DNA of 64,000 nucleotides from Planctomycetota bacterium. Its GTDB lineage: Bacteria > Planctomycetota > Phycisphaerae > UBA1845. How positions within the stretch are numbered: position 1 is the stretch's first letter; the number at the start of each line of letters is the position of its first letter. Shown in pieces: positions 35,133-43,421 of this stretch. Made by a program: the position numbers and the translations under genes. The stretch spans positions 100,047-164,046 of the forward strand of contig JAKQDH010000163.1 in the NCBI GenBank assembly GCA_029558835.1. The letters are read 5' to 3'. The notes under the pieces were generated by a model. That model was not told the origin of the DNA and did not search any database. It saw nothing but the letters and a program-made list of their open reading frames with translations.

Positions 35133-35357
35133 CTACCAGCCCCACCAGGAGTCGTCGACGTAGTAGTAATCGTAGCAGCCGCCCCAGCAGCCGTCATCCA
35201 CCCACACGTCCACGTAGTCATAATCCCAGTTGTGCCCCGGGTAGACGACCAGGTCGAGCCCGTTGCCGTCGATCGTGCAACTGCCCACGCTGACCAGAGG
35301 AACCGCACCGACCAGCAATGCCAGCGCCGCGAACTTAATCTTCCGGTATGCCTTCAT
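35133..35357 (-). CDS. Small exported aromatic/acidic protein
   Basis: A 74-residue product: signal peptide (about 1-27, AALALLVGAVPLVSVGSC, possibly a lipobox-like SVGSC) and a short mature part packed with Tyr, Trp and Asp (HNWDYDYVDVWVDDGCWGG, then YDYYYVDDSWWGW) with three Cys. I know no family. The GGAGG site before the ATG at 35357 and the clear signal peptide argue that it is a real gene. It is the first gene of a short leftward run with the cupin lipoprotein, 50 bases apart. A surface or metal-binding role is conceivable but unsupported. Confidence 0.6.
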   Translation of the reverse strand: MKAYRKIKFAALALLVGAVPLVSVGSCTIDGNGLDLVVYPGHNWDYDYVDVWVDDGCWGGCYDYYYVDDSWWGW

Positions 35358-35473
35358 GTTGTCTGATCCTCCACCACTACTCGCGCCCCGGACGCGACCA
35401 GGGACCGGCCGATGCCCGCCTGGACTCCACACCCCCTCACCCCGAAAGACACCCGCTGGCCTGCCCGGTTAGC

Positions 35474-35553
35474 GGCCAACTGCCCCGGTTGGTGCCCGAT
35501 CGCTCCAGCCAGTGGCCAACTGGCCAGGTTGGTGGCCGACTGGCCAAGTTGGT
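35474..35553. repeat. 20-base tandem repeat, four units
   Basis: Units of exactly 20 bases at 35474, 35494 (degenerate), 35514 and 35534, for example GGCCAACTGGCCAGGTTGGT. Each intact unit is itself nearly palindromic. The period is not a codon multiple and the region is between genes. Confidence 0.7.
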
Positions 35554-35571
35554 GGCTAGGCGGCGTCTGTG

Positions 35572-35608
35572 GACCCCTCTCCCCGCGGGAGAGGGGCAGG
35601 GGTGAGGG
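35572..35608. repeat. CCCTCTCCCC hairpin repeat
   Basis: CCCCTCTCCC (35574-35583), loop CGC, GGGAGAGGGG (35587-35596), followed by CAGGGGTGAGGG. Confidence 0.8.
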
Positions 35609-35700
35609 CCGCAGAGGCAAAGACTCTCCCTGGGGAAGCCCACCGCGACGCAGCAGCCGCCCAACCCATACCCCCAGCAGACGGGCCGCGCCGGGCGGCG

Positions 35701-38700
35701 CTACGCCCGGTCGGCCGTAGGGAGCCCCATCCCGTGCCCGGGCCGGTGGGCGTACAGCAGCCAGTACGCGACGGGGATAACGAACAACGTGAAGACCGTG
35801 GAGGCGAACAGCCCGAAAATGAGCGCCCAAGCCAGGCCGGAGAATATCGGGTCCAGCGTGATCGGCACCGCCGACAGCATCGCCGTGGACACCGTCAGCA
35901 GGATTGGCCGCAGACGCACCACGCAGCTTGCCAGGATCGCATCCGCCAGCGAGTACCCCTGCCCCAGGGCCAGATGGATGAAGTCGATGATGATGATCGC
36001 CTGGCGCGTGACGATGCCGGCCAGGGCGATCATGCCGATCATGCCGGTGGCCGTGAAGAACACCGGATCGGCATACCCGCCCACCTGCCCGCCGGTCAGC
36101 AGGTTCAGCAGCCAGAAGCCCGGCATGATGCCGATCACCGTCAGCGGGATAGCCAGCATGACCACCAGCGGGATGACGAAGGAGCGCGTCTGCGCCACGA
36201 GCAGGATGTAGATGCCCACCAGGGCGGCGGCGAACGCCAGGCCCAGGTCACGGAAGACGTCCAGCGTGATCTTCCACTCGCCCTCCCCGGCGAAGTCGAG
36301 GCGAAAGCCCTCCGGCACGTGCCACGCGATGTCACCGCCGTTGCGCAGGTAGGTGCGAGCCACCAGCGGTCGCGGGGCAGCGGTCTCGACCCAGCCGGCG
36401 CCGATCGAATTCACCCGGGCGGGGGCGGACTCGCGCCGTGCGTCAAACCGATCGGCGAGCAGGTCCACGACTGTCCCGGCCGGGGGGACGCCCGCGGTCT
36501 CCGCAAAAACGTAGGCAACCCGCTCGAGGTTCTTGTGGTAGATGGTCTGGTCCACGCGGGCCCGTTCCCAGCGGCCCAACTCCGCGAGCGGGACGAGGTG
36601 CCCCGCATCGCCCTGCACGTTCACCTGGGCGAGCGCTGCGGCGCTCGAGCGCAGGGGTCGCGGCAGGAGCACCTCGAGGCGCAGCGGCCGGCGTTCACTC
36701 GACACGCGGACCAGGCCGGCCTCCATGCCGCCCAGACACAGGGCGATGGTGTCGGCAATCTCGGCAACGCTGATGCCGTGCAGGGCGGCCTTCTCCTTGT
36801 CCGTCACAAAGACGAGCTTCTCCTGCGCCGCCTCAATCGTATCGTCCACGTCCACCACGCCCGGCTCGACTTCGAAACGCGCCCGCACGGTGCGGGCGGC
36901 CTCGATGAGGTCGGCGTAGCCGTGCGCCGGCCGGCCGTACACTTCCGCCACCACCGTCGCAATCACCGGCGGGCCCGGCGGCAGTTCGACGAGTTGCAGG
37001 ACGGCCGCATGCCGGCGTGCGATCTCGGTCAGCTCATCACGCAGGCGCAGACCGATCGCATGGCTCTGCTGCGCCCGGCGTTTCTTCGGCGCCAGGTTCA
37101 GGCGAATCTCCGCGACGTGGGAGCCCTGCCGCAGGTAGTAGTGCCGCACCAACCCGTTGAAATCCATCGGTGACGCGAGCCCGACGTAGGACGTGAAGTC
37201 CGTCACCTCCGGCACGCCCGCCAGGTACGCCTCCAGCTCGCGCACCGCGGCGTCAGACCGTTCCAGCGTGGTCCCCTCGTCAAAGTTGAGCACGAGCAGC
37301 AGTTCGTTCTTGTTGTCGAAGGGGAGCATCTTGAGCGGCACCCTACGGGTGGCCGCCAGCCCCGCCGCCAGCAACATGAGCAGCAGCATCACGCCCAGAA
37401 ACCCCCATGCCGCCGGGCGCGAGCGTAACAACGGGTTCATCAATGGCGCGAACAGCCGATACAGCGCGGTGCCCTTTACCGTGCCGATGGCGTCCGACTC
37501 GTCGTGAGGCGGGTCCGCGCCGCCGCTGCCGGCGCTCTCCGCCGCCGGCCGGGCGTAACGGCGCTTCAGCACGTGATACGACAGCCACGGCGTGATCGTG
37601 AACGCCACCAGCATCGACATGAGCATGGTGACGGGCAGGTTGAGCGCCATGGGCCGCATGTACGGCCCCATCATGCCCGTGATGAAGAACATCGGCAGAA
37701 ACGACACGATCACCGCGAGCGTCGCCGTGATCAGCGGCGGGCGAATCTCCGCCACCGCCTCCAGCACCACCGCCCGCGACGCTCGCTTCCGCAGGCGGAA
37801 ATGGCGCGTGATGTTCTCGACGTCGACGATCGGATCATCCACGAGCAGCCCCAACGACAGAATCAGGGCGAAGAGCGTGACGCGGTTGATGGTGTACCCG
37901 GCGATCAGGTTCACCACCAGCGTCAGACCGAACACCACGGGGACCGCGACGGCCACGATGAGCGCCTCGCGCCAGCCCAGACCCAGCGTCAGCAGCGCAA
38001 TGACGATGAAGACCGCCACGGCCAACGCCTCGACCAGCTCGTTAACCTTCTCATTGGCGGTCAGGCCGTAGTTGCGGGTGATGACCACGTCGATGTCGTC
38101 CGGGACGACCTCGCGCGTGAGGGTCTCAGCCGCTTGTACGATGCGCTCGGCCACCCACACCGCGTTGGAGCCTTTCTTCTTGGCGAGTGCGATGGTGACG
38201 GCCGGCGCCGTGTCGTCACCCGCCGCCGGCGCGGCTTCGCCGTCGTGGAGCACAGGCTCGCCCAGCCTGGTGCCGGGGGCGTGCTCTTCCGCGTGGAACC
38301 CGCGGGCCGGGCCCCAACCGTGCCGCACGTAGCTCACCGCTTCCGCGGGGCCGTCCACCACCTCCGCCACGTCTTTCAGGAACACCGGGCGATCGCCGAA
38401 CACGCCGACGACCAGCTCGCGCACCTCCGCAGCAGCGGCGAACGCCTCGCCCGCGGCCACCCGGATCACGCGATCATCCCGCGTGAACTCGCCGGCCGGG
38501 CGCGTGACGTTGGCCGCCGCCAACGCCCGCTGCACGCCGAGCGGCGCAAGGTGGTGCGCGCGGAGTCGGTCCGTGTCGAGGTACACATAGACGACGCGCG
38601 GCTGCCCACCCACCACGTAGGCACGCGACAGGTCCTGGACGGCCGCCAGCCGCTCAACGAGTTCCTCCGCCACGCGGCGCAGGACATACTCGTCGGCCGC

Positions 38701-39207
38701 GGGGCCGCTGAGCGTCAGGGTGACGATCGGAACGTCGTCGATCTCGACCGGCTTGACTACCCAGCCGGTGACGCCGGGCGGCGCCAGATCAAGGTTCGCA
38801 TCGATGGTCTTGTACAGCTTGACCAGGCTGCGCTCGCGGTCCTCGCCGACGTAGTACCGCACGGTGATGATCGCGTGGTCCTCACGCGACATCGAGTAGA
38901 CGTACTCGACGCCGTCGATCTGGTAGAGCAGCTTCTCCAACGGCGTGGCCACAAGCTGCTCGACCTCCTCGGCCGAGTGGCCCGGAAAGCTCACCAGCAC
39001 GTCCGCCAGCGGGACGACGATCTGCGGGTCCTCCTCCCGTGGCGTAACCAACAGCGCCGCCACCCCGGCCAGAGTCGCCAGGAGCACCAGAATCAGCGAC
39101 AGGTTGGAGTTCAGAAACGTGCGGACAATCGAGTTCGTGAACCCATGGTGGGCCGGGGGAAGACCGTCAAGGGGGCGCCCGCTCACGTGCTCAGGATCGC
39201 GTGCCAT
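35701..39207 (-). CDS. RND-family efflux transporter (AcrB/CusA type)
   Basis: A 1,168-residue inner-membrane pump with the RND layout: N-terminal helix near residue 30, a large periplasmic loop, a cluster of helices, a second loop and a second cluster. TM4 carries the proton-relay motif LGLLVDDPIVDVENITRHF (the family has the same DD...EN pattern), and PREEDPQIVVPLADVLVSFPG at the start of the first loop is typical. It probably exports drugs or metals with a membrane-fusion partner and outer-membrane channel, neither of which is encoded here. The ATG at 39207 has GGAGGAGG upstream; the frame is open 42 codons further without protein-like sequence. Confidence 0.93.
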   Translation of the reverse strand: MARDPEHVSGRPLDGLPPAHHGFTNSIVRTFLNSNLSLILVLLATLAGVAALLVTPREEDPQIVVPLADVLVSFPGHSAEEVEQLVATPLEKLLYQIDGVEYVYSMSREDHAIITVRYYVGEDRERSLVKLYKTIDANLDLAPPGVTGWVVKPVEIDDVPIVTLTLSGPAADEYVLRRVAEELVERLAAVQDLSRAYVVGGQPRVVYVYLDTDRLRAHHLAPLGVQRALAAANVTRPAGEFTRDDRVIRVAAGEAFAAAAEVRELVVGVFGDRPVFLKDVAEVVDGPAEAVSYVRHGWGPARGFHAEEHAPGTRLGEPVLHDGEAAPAAGDDTAPAVTIALAKKKGSNAVWVAERIVQAAETLTREVVPDDIDVVITRNYGLTANEKVNELVEALAVAVFIVIALLTLGLGWREALIVAVAVPVVFGLTLVVNLIAGYTINRVTLFALILSLGLLVDDPIVDVENITRHFRLRKRASRAVVLEAVAEIRPPLITATLAVIVSFLPMFFITGMMGPYMRPMALNLPVTMLMSMLVAFTITPWLSYHVLKRRYARPAAESAGSGGADPPHDESDAIGTVKGTALYRLFAPLMNPLLRSRPAAWGFLGVMLLLMLLAAGLAATRRVPLKMLPFDNKNELLLVLNFDEGTTLERSDAAVRELEAYLAGVPEVTDFTSYVGLASPMDFNGLVRHYYLRQGSHVAEIRLNLAPKKRRAQQSHAIGLRLRDELTEIARRHAAVLQLVELPPGPPVIATVVAEVYGRPAHGYADLIEAARTVRARFEVEPGVVDVDDTIEAAQEKLVFVTDKEKAALHGISVAEIADTIALCLGGMEAGLVRVSSERRPLRLEVLLPRPLRSSAAALAQVNVQGDAGHLVPLAELGRWERARVDQTIYHKNLERVAYVFAETAGVPPAGTVVDLLADRFDARRESAPARVNSIGAGWVETAAPRPLVARTYLRNGGDIAWHVPEGFRLDFAGEGEWKITLDVFRDLGLAFAAALVGIYILLVAQTRSFVIPLVVMLAIPLTVIGIMPGFWLLNLLTGGQVGGYADPVFFTATGMIGMIALAGIVTRQAIIIIDFIHLALGQGYSLADAILASCVVRLRPILLTVSTAMLSAVPITLDPIFSGLAWALIFGLFASTVFTLFVIPVAYWLLYAHRPGHGMGLPTADRA

Positions 39208-39404
39208 GCTGCACTGACCTCCTCCCGGATGCCTGGCGGCCGCTGAAGAACCCCCTGCGGCGGGGAACCCGGCTTCCACCCGCGCGACCGTACCGCTTGC
39301 CATTATGCCCGCGCGGTCAGCCCCCACAAGCAAGTCGCCACCAGGGGTTGCCCCTGACCCAGCTCACCCAGCAGCCCGCCGAAGAACCAGTGTCGGCCCC
39401 CCGC

Positions 39405-39470
39405 ATGCGTTCAGCGTCTTTGGCGTTGTGCGTGCCATGCTTTCCCGCGACCGCGGTCGCGGGTAAGCAT
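39405..39470. repeat. GTGCCATGC / CCCGCGACCGCGGTCGCGGG palindromic repeat
   Basis: GCGTCTTTGGCGTTGTG-CGTGCCATGCTTT leads into a perfect 20-base palindrome CCCGCGACCGCGGTCGCGGG (39444-39463) and TAAGCATG. The same unit lies inverted at about 52722-52785, and partial copies occur around 52623 and 52795. Confidence 0.75.
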
Positions 39471-39728
39471 GCTCCTGTATACCGCAGCACATGCCCACCC
39501 CCGCCTGCGGCCGGTGAGGGCATGGCACCCCCCTGAACACGTACGGGCCCCCGGGGCCGACGTGGGGATCACCAAACGCCCCGGAGAGGCTCTCGGTCTG
39601 GAGCGTAAGTCCCTCAACCGACCGGTACCCAGCAGACGCCACAGTCCCTGCTTGCCAGCACCCCATTCGCGGCGTTTCCACCAGCGCGCGGAGGTGGGGC
39701 AATTGGCCCTATCCGATGTGCTAAGCGT

Positions 39729-39757
39729 TTGTTCACGTCACCGTGGGGGGTTACAAT
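39729..39757 (+). promoter_or_regulatory. Sigma-70-like promoter of the LPS-core operon
   Basis: TTGTTC (39729-39734), 17-base spacer, TACAAT (39752-39757). Transcription would begin near 39764, immediately before a GTG at 39766, so the transcript could be leaderless, or use the ATG at 39808 with a 40-base leader. Confidence 0.5.
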
Positions 39758-39765
39758 CGCGCCCC

Positions 39766-40878
39766 GTGGACCGATTGCCCTGCACCGGTGACGCCAAACC
39801 TGAGTCCATGCTGGTGGTCCTGCCCACTTGGGTGGGCGACTGCGTCATGGCCACGCCCGCGCTGCGGGAGTTGCGGCGACGCTTCAGCCGCACGCGGATC
39901 ACGTTCCTACTGGAGCCCAACCTGGTTGATCTCGTGCGGGACGGTAACTGGATGGACGACTACGCCGTCTGGCCCCCCAAGTCTCAGCGCGGCCCGCTGC
40001 ACCGCCCCTATCGGCGACTGGTACGGGACCTGCGCCGGCGCCGGCCGGAGTGGGCCCTCATGCTGCCCAACTCTTTCCGGGCGGCTCTCCTGGGTTGGCT
40101 CAGCGGGGCACGGCGGCGGATCGGCTATGACCGAGACGGACGGGGCTGGTTGCTCACCGACCGCCTGCCCGTGCGAAACCGGGTGAACCGCCTCTATGTC
40201 CCCATGCCGATGGTAGAGTATTACGCCGACCTTGCCGAAGCGGTCGGCTGCGACCGGCCGGGTGATGAGCTGGAGTTGTTCACGACCACCGAGGCTGAGT
40301 CGGCCGTCCAGAAGCGGCTGGCCGGGGAGGCGCTGGCAGAGGGCCCACTCGTGGTCATCTGCCCCGGGGCACGCTACGGCATGGCCAAGTGCTGGCTGCC
40401 GGAGCGGTTCGCGGCCGTGGCGGACCGGCTTATCGAGGCCGAAGGGGCGCAGGTGGTTGTTACCTGCGGTCCCGGCGAGGAACCGCTGGCGCAGGCGATA
40501 CGAGCGGCCATGAGGCGAGGCGGCCGGGTGTGGGACGACCCCAGACCGACCCTCGGCGAACTCAAGGCCCTCGTCAAACGCGCGGACCTGCTGCTCGGCA
40601 ACGACACCGGCCCGCGACATTTCGCCCGGGCGTTCAGCACCCCGGCAGTTACCGTGTTCGGGCCGACCGACCCCGAGTGGACCCGAACCGGATATGCGCA
40701 GGAACGGATCGTGCGGGTGGACGTGGATTGTGGTCCGTGCCAGCAGCGCACCTGCCCGCTGGGACACCTCCGCTGTATGTACGAGGTGACGGTGGACATG
40801 GTGTTCGACGCGGCCATTGAGCTGCTGCGCCTGCGGACGCGACAGAAGGAAACCAGTACCGTCGGCCCGTTCAAGTAG
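39766..40878 (+). CDS. ADP-heptose:LPS heptosyltransferase-like glycosyltransferase (GT9)
   Basis: A 370-residue GT-B enzyme of family 9. The N-terminal strand MLVVLPTWVGDCVMATPALREL and the later VVICPGARYGMAKCWLPERF, GNDTGPRHFARAF and TVFGPTDPEWT are hallmarks of WaaF/WaaC enzymes, which add heptose to the inner LPS core at the cytoplasmic membrane. A cysteine-rich patch near the end (CGPCQQRTCPLGHLRCM) is also usual. It leads a three-gene operon with a WaaP-type kinase and a GT4 enzyme, which supports LPS-core synthesis. The start is either GTG 39766 or ATG 39808; the first is placed by the promoter, the second by the family N-terminus. Confidence 0.9.
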   Translation: MDRLPCTGDAKPESMLVVLPTWVGDCVMATPALRELRRRFSRTRITFLLEPNLVDLVRDGNWMDDYAVWPPKSQRGPLHRPYRRLVRDLRRRRPEWALMLPNSFRAALLGWLSGARRRIGYDRDGRGWLLTDRLPVRNRVNRLYVPMPMVEYYADLAEAVGCDRPGDELELFTTTEAESAVQKRLAGEALAEGPLVVICPGARYGMAKCWLPERFAAVADRLIEAEGAQVVVTCGPGEEPLAQAIRAAMRRGGRVWDDPRPTLGELKALVKRADLLLGNDTGPRHFARAFSTPAVTVFGPTDPEWTRTGYAQERIVRVDVDCGPCQQRTCPLGHLRCMYEVTVDMVFDAAIELLRLRTRQKETSTVGPFK

Positions 40879-40910
40879 TACTGTCGGCCGCCGGCGGCGG
40901 CTGAAGGCGG

Positions 40911-41816
40911 GTGCCGGTGTCGACGACCATGGACTGCAAGGCTGCCCAGGACGAGACCCGTGGCGGGGAGTTCATCCGGGTGGGTGATCTGCTCATCCGC
41001 GCGGTGCACGTGAAGCTGCTGCGCCAATACGGGCTCACCTCGCTGGACAGCCTCTTCGGCTACGCGGACGGGGAAGTACTGGGCAAGCCCGGGCTGGCCG
41101 ACTGGCGGGAGCGCATCCGCATGCCCCTGAACTGGCGCGGGCGAAACGTGGTCTTCTACCTGAAACGCTACACACGCCCGCCGGCATCCGAGCAGAGGGA
41201 ACAGCGGTGGACGTGCGCCGCGGCCGCCAGCACCGCCGGGGTGGAGTGGCAACGCATGCTCGAACTGACCGACGCGGGCATAAGCTGCCCCCAGCCGGTC
41301 GCCTTCGGGGAGGAGGTGTGCGGCGGGCGCGAGCTGCGCAGCGCGGTGCTCATCGAGGAAGTTCCCGGCGAGTCGCTGGAGAACTGGATCAAGCACTGGT
41401 CGCCCCCCCCGGGGGACATCACGCGCTTCCTGTCAGTGCACCTGGCGCGGCTGGTCGGGCGCCTGCACAGCCGCGGGTTCGTGCACCGCGACCTGTATCT
41501 CAGCCACGTCTTCTTCGATTCCGCGGCCCCGGTGGAGCAGTCTCTCTACCTGATTGACGTGCAGCGCGTGATGCGGCCGCGCTGGCGGCACCTGCGCTGG
41601 ATCATCAAGGATCTGGCGGCCCTCAACCACTCGACGCCCGCCGGGATCGCAGGCAATGGCGAACGCCTGCGCTGGCTGCGACGCTACCTGTGTGCGGCCC
41701 GGTTCGAGGTGGATGTCCGCTGGCTGCGCCGGCGGGTGGCCGCCAAGACCCGACGCATGGCCCGCCACGATCGCCGGCGCGCCGCCCGTTTGCAGCCCCG
41801 GAGCCGGACCCCGTGA
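40911..41816 (+). CDS. LPS-core heptose kinase-like protein (WaaP/InaA family)
   Basis: A 301-residue kinase-like protein. It has the WaaP-type N-lobe (GRNVVFYLKRYTRP, with the ATP-binding Lys), a Glu-containing helix (AAASTAGVEWQRMLEL), the hinge (SAVLIEEVPGESL) and the catalytic loop HRDLYLSHVFFD, followed by LIDVQRV as the metal-binding strand. WaaP phosphorylates heptose I of the LPS core, stabilising the outer membrane. It sits between a GT9 and a GT4 gene and its TGA overlaps the next GTG. Confidence 0.9.
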   Translation: MPVSTTMDCKAAQDETRGGEFIRVGDLLIRAVHVKLLRQYGLTSLDSLFGYADGEVLGKPGLADWRERIRMPLNWRGRNVVFYLKRYTRPPASEQREQRWTCAAAASTAGVEWQRMLELTDAGISCPQPVAFGEEVCGGRELRSAVLIEEVPGESLENWIKHWSPPPGDITRFLSVHLARLVGRLHSRGFVHRDLYLSHVFFDSAAPVEQSLYLIDVQRVMRPRWRHLRWIIKDLAALNHSTPAGIAGNGERLRWLRRYLCAARFEVDVRWLRRRVAAKTRRMARHDRRRAARLQPRSRTP

Positions 41817-43030
41817 AAGTCGCCCTCGTGTCGGAATGGGTGGACGCGTGGCGGGGGGGAGCCGAGACCTCCACCCGCCAATTCGTCTACCACCTGCTGG
41901 ATACCGGGGTGGAACTCCACCTGTTCACGCGCAGTCGCCCGTCGCCGACGCCGGGGCTGGAAGTGCACAGCATCAGCGGGGCAGCCCTGTCACGCACGCG
42001 CCGCAGCGTGACCTTCGCCCACCGCGTGGTCGCCCTGCTGAAGGAGGATGACTTCGACATCGTGCACGCGATTTCGCCCTGCCTGGGGGCGGATATCTAC
42101 CAACCCCGCGGCGGCACGGTGGCCGAGACCATCGCGCGGAACCTGGCGCTGCGCCGCTCGCCGCTGGCCCGCCGCCTCAAGGGCTACGCGAACCGGCTCA
42201 ATCTCAAGCAGCGGTTCCAGCTCTCGCTGGAACGTCAGTTGCTCCGCGACCCGCAAGGCCCCGTGGTGGCCGCCCTGTCGGACTACGTCGTCAGCCAGCT
42301 TCAGGAACACTATGCCCTGCCGGCGGTACGGATCCACAAGGTATTCAACGGCGTCGACTTGCCCAACACCTCCGCCGAACAGCGCGCCGCGGACCGCCGC
42401 CTCATCCGGAGGGATTTCCACGCCGGCGAGGATGACGTGGTGGTGCTGCTGGTGGCGCACAACTTCCGCTTGAAGGGGGTCCGCTGCTGGATGCAGGCGC
42501 ACGCCCGCCTGCTGCAGCAAGGGTGCGACTGGGTGCGGGCCCTGGTGATCGGTCGAGGGGAGAACACGCGCTGGCACCGCCTGGCCGCCCGGCTGCGCCT
42601 CCAACGGCACCTGAGTTTCGTCGGCCCGAGCGATCGCGTCCCGGCCTTCATGCACGCCGCGGACGTGCTCGTGCATCCGACGTACTACGATCCGTGCAGC
42701 CGCGTGGTCCTGGAGGGTCTGGCGACCGGGCTGCCGTGCATCACCACGCGTTGGGACGGGGCGGCCGAGAAGGTCGAGGACGGCCGCAGCGGCTTCGTGC
42801 TCGCGGAGCCGGAAGACATCGACGCCCTCGTGGAGCACGTGCGCACCCTCCAGGATCCGCAACGGCGCCGGGCCATGGGCGACCGGGGACGCCGACGCGC
42901 CGACGAATGGAGCATGCAGCGGCATGCGGCCGAGATGGTGACCCTGTACAGGAAGCTCCTCACTGCCCGGTCGCGGCGCGGGCCGCGGCCAACCCCGGCA
43001 CGGGTTGGCCGGCCCGCCGTCGCGTCGTAG
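41813..43030 (+). CDS. LPS-core glycosyltransferase, family 4 (WaaG-like)
   Basis: A 405-residue GT-B enzyme: an N-terminal domain opening KVALVSEWVDAWRGGAETSTRQ, a middle region with HAISPCLGADIYQPRGG and NRLNLKQRFQLSLERQ, and a GT4 C-terminal domain with VLVHPTYYDPCSRVVLEGLATGLPCITT, which includes the EX7E-like donor-sugar motif. WaaG-type enzymes add the first hexose to heptose of the LPS core. The GTG start (GTGA) overlaps the kinase stop by 4 bases, so they are translationally coupled. The start follows the family; the frame is open further upstream. Confidence 0.88.
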   Translation: MKVALVSEWVDAWRGGAETSTRQFVYHLLDTGVELHLFTRSRPSPTPGLEVHSISGAALSRTRRSVTFAHRVVALLKEDDFDIVHAISPCLGADIYQPRGGTVAETIARNLALRRSPLARRLKGYANRLNLKQRFQLSLERQLLRDPQGPVVAALSDYVVSQLQEHYALPAVRIHKVFNGVDLPNTSAEQRAADRRLIRRDFHAGEDDVVVLLVAHNFRLKGVRCWMQAHARLLQQGCDWVRALVIGRGENTRWHRLAARLRLQRHLSFVGPSDRVPAFMHAADVLVHPTYYDPCSRVVLEGLATGLPCITTRWDGAAEKVEDGRSGFVLAEPEDIDALVEHVRTLQDPQRRRAMGDRGRRRADEWSMQRHAAEMVTLYRKLLTARSRRGPRPTPARVGRPAVAS

Positions 43031-43421
43031 CCGGGCCGCCCCCCCGCCCCACCTTGCGGGTATTTGGTGACGGCGTCACGTCGCGCTCACCAGAACCGCG
43101 ACGCACCCCCCGGCGGGAGGGGGGCAGCCCGCACGATCCACTACGCGCAGTATGGGTGCCGGTGGGAAGTTGCGTTCCGCCGATCCAGCACAGCGGTCCC
43201 GATGCAACGCAGGCTCGCGGGCAGGAGCGTGGCGGCGTCGATGTTATCGGAACCTTAACCGAGGCTTTGGGGGCAGCCGGCGGAGCGGTGGCGTCGTGCA
43301 GTCGGTCACTCTACAATAGAATGAGCGTGGGTTTCGTCGATGATGTGGGGAATGGCGACGCCGCGGGGTGGGCGGTGGAGGTCAGGCCCCCTGCCCCTGC
43401 CGGCATGGTGGAGACCGTCGC
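43031..43421. other. Intergenic region before the sensory protein gene
   Basis: No gene. A TACAAT hexamer (43312-43317) lies 105 bases before the start of the next gene, without a good -35. No known repeat was recognised. Confidence 0.4.

Larger units (their letters stand above)
35358..35700. other. Intergenic repeats between the RND pump and the small exported gene
   Basis: No gene. It contains four 20-base tandem units (35474-35553) and a CCCTCTCCCC hairpin (35572-35608). Confidence 0.55.
39208..39765. other. Divergent intergenic region with palindromic repeats and a promoter
   Basis: No gene. It carries a repeat unit with a 20-base perfect palindrome (39405-39470), a GTGAGGGCATGGCACC stretch (39512 on) and the promoter of the LPS operon (39729-39757). 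Confidence 0.55.

Noticed and set aside
32926..35163. A 745-codon plus-strand frame over the beta-helix and cupin genes
   Set aside because: The minus-strand genes have signal peptides, beta-helix repeats, cupin motifs and ribosome sites; this frame has none.
37504..39246. A 580-codon plus-strand frame inside the RND gene (also 35569-37173)
   Set aside because: Antisense shadow of a full-length RND pump; rich in Arg/His/Gln.
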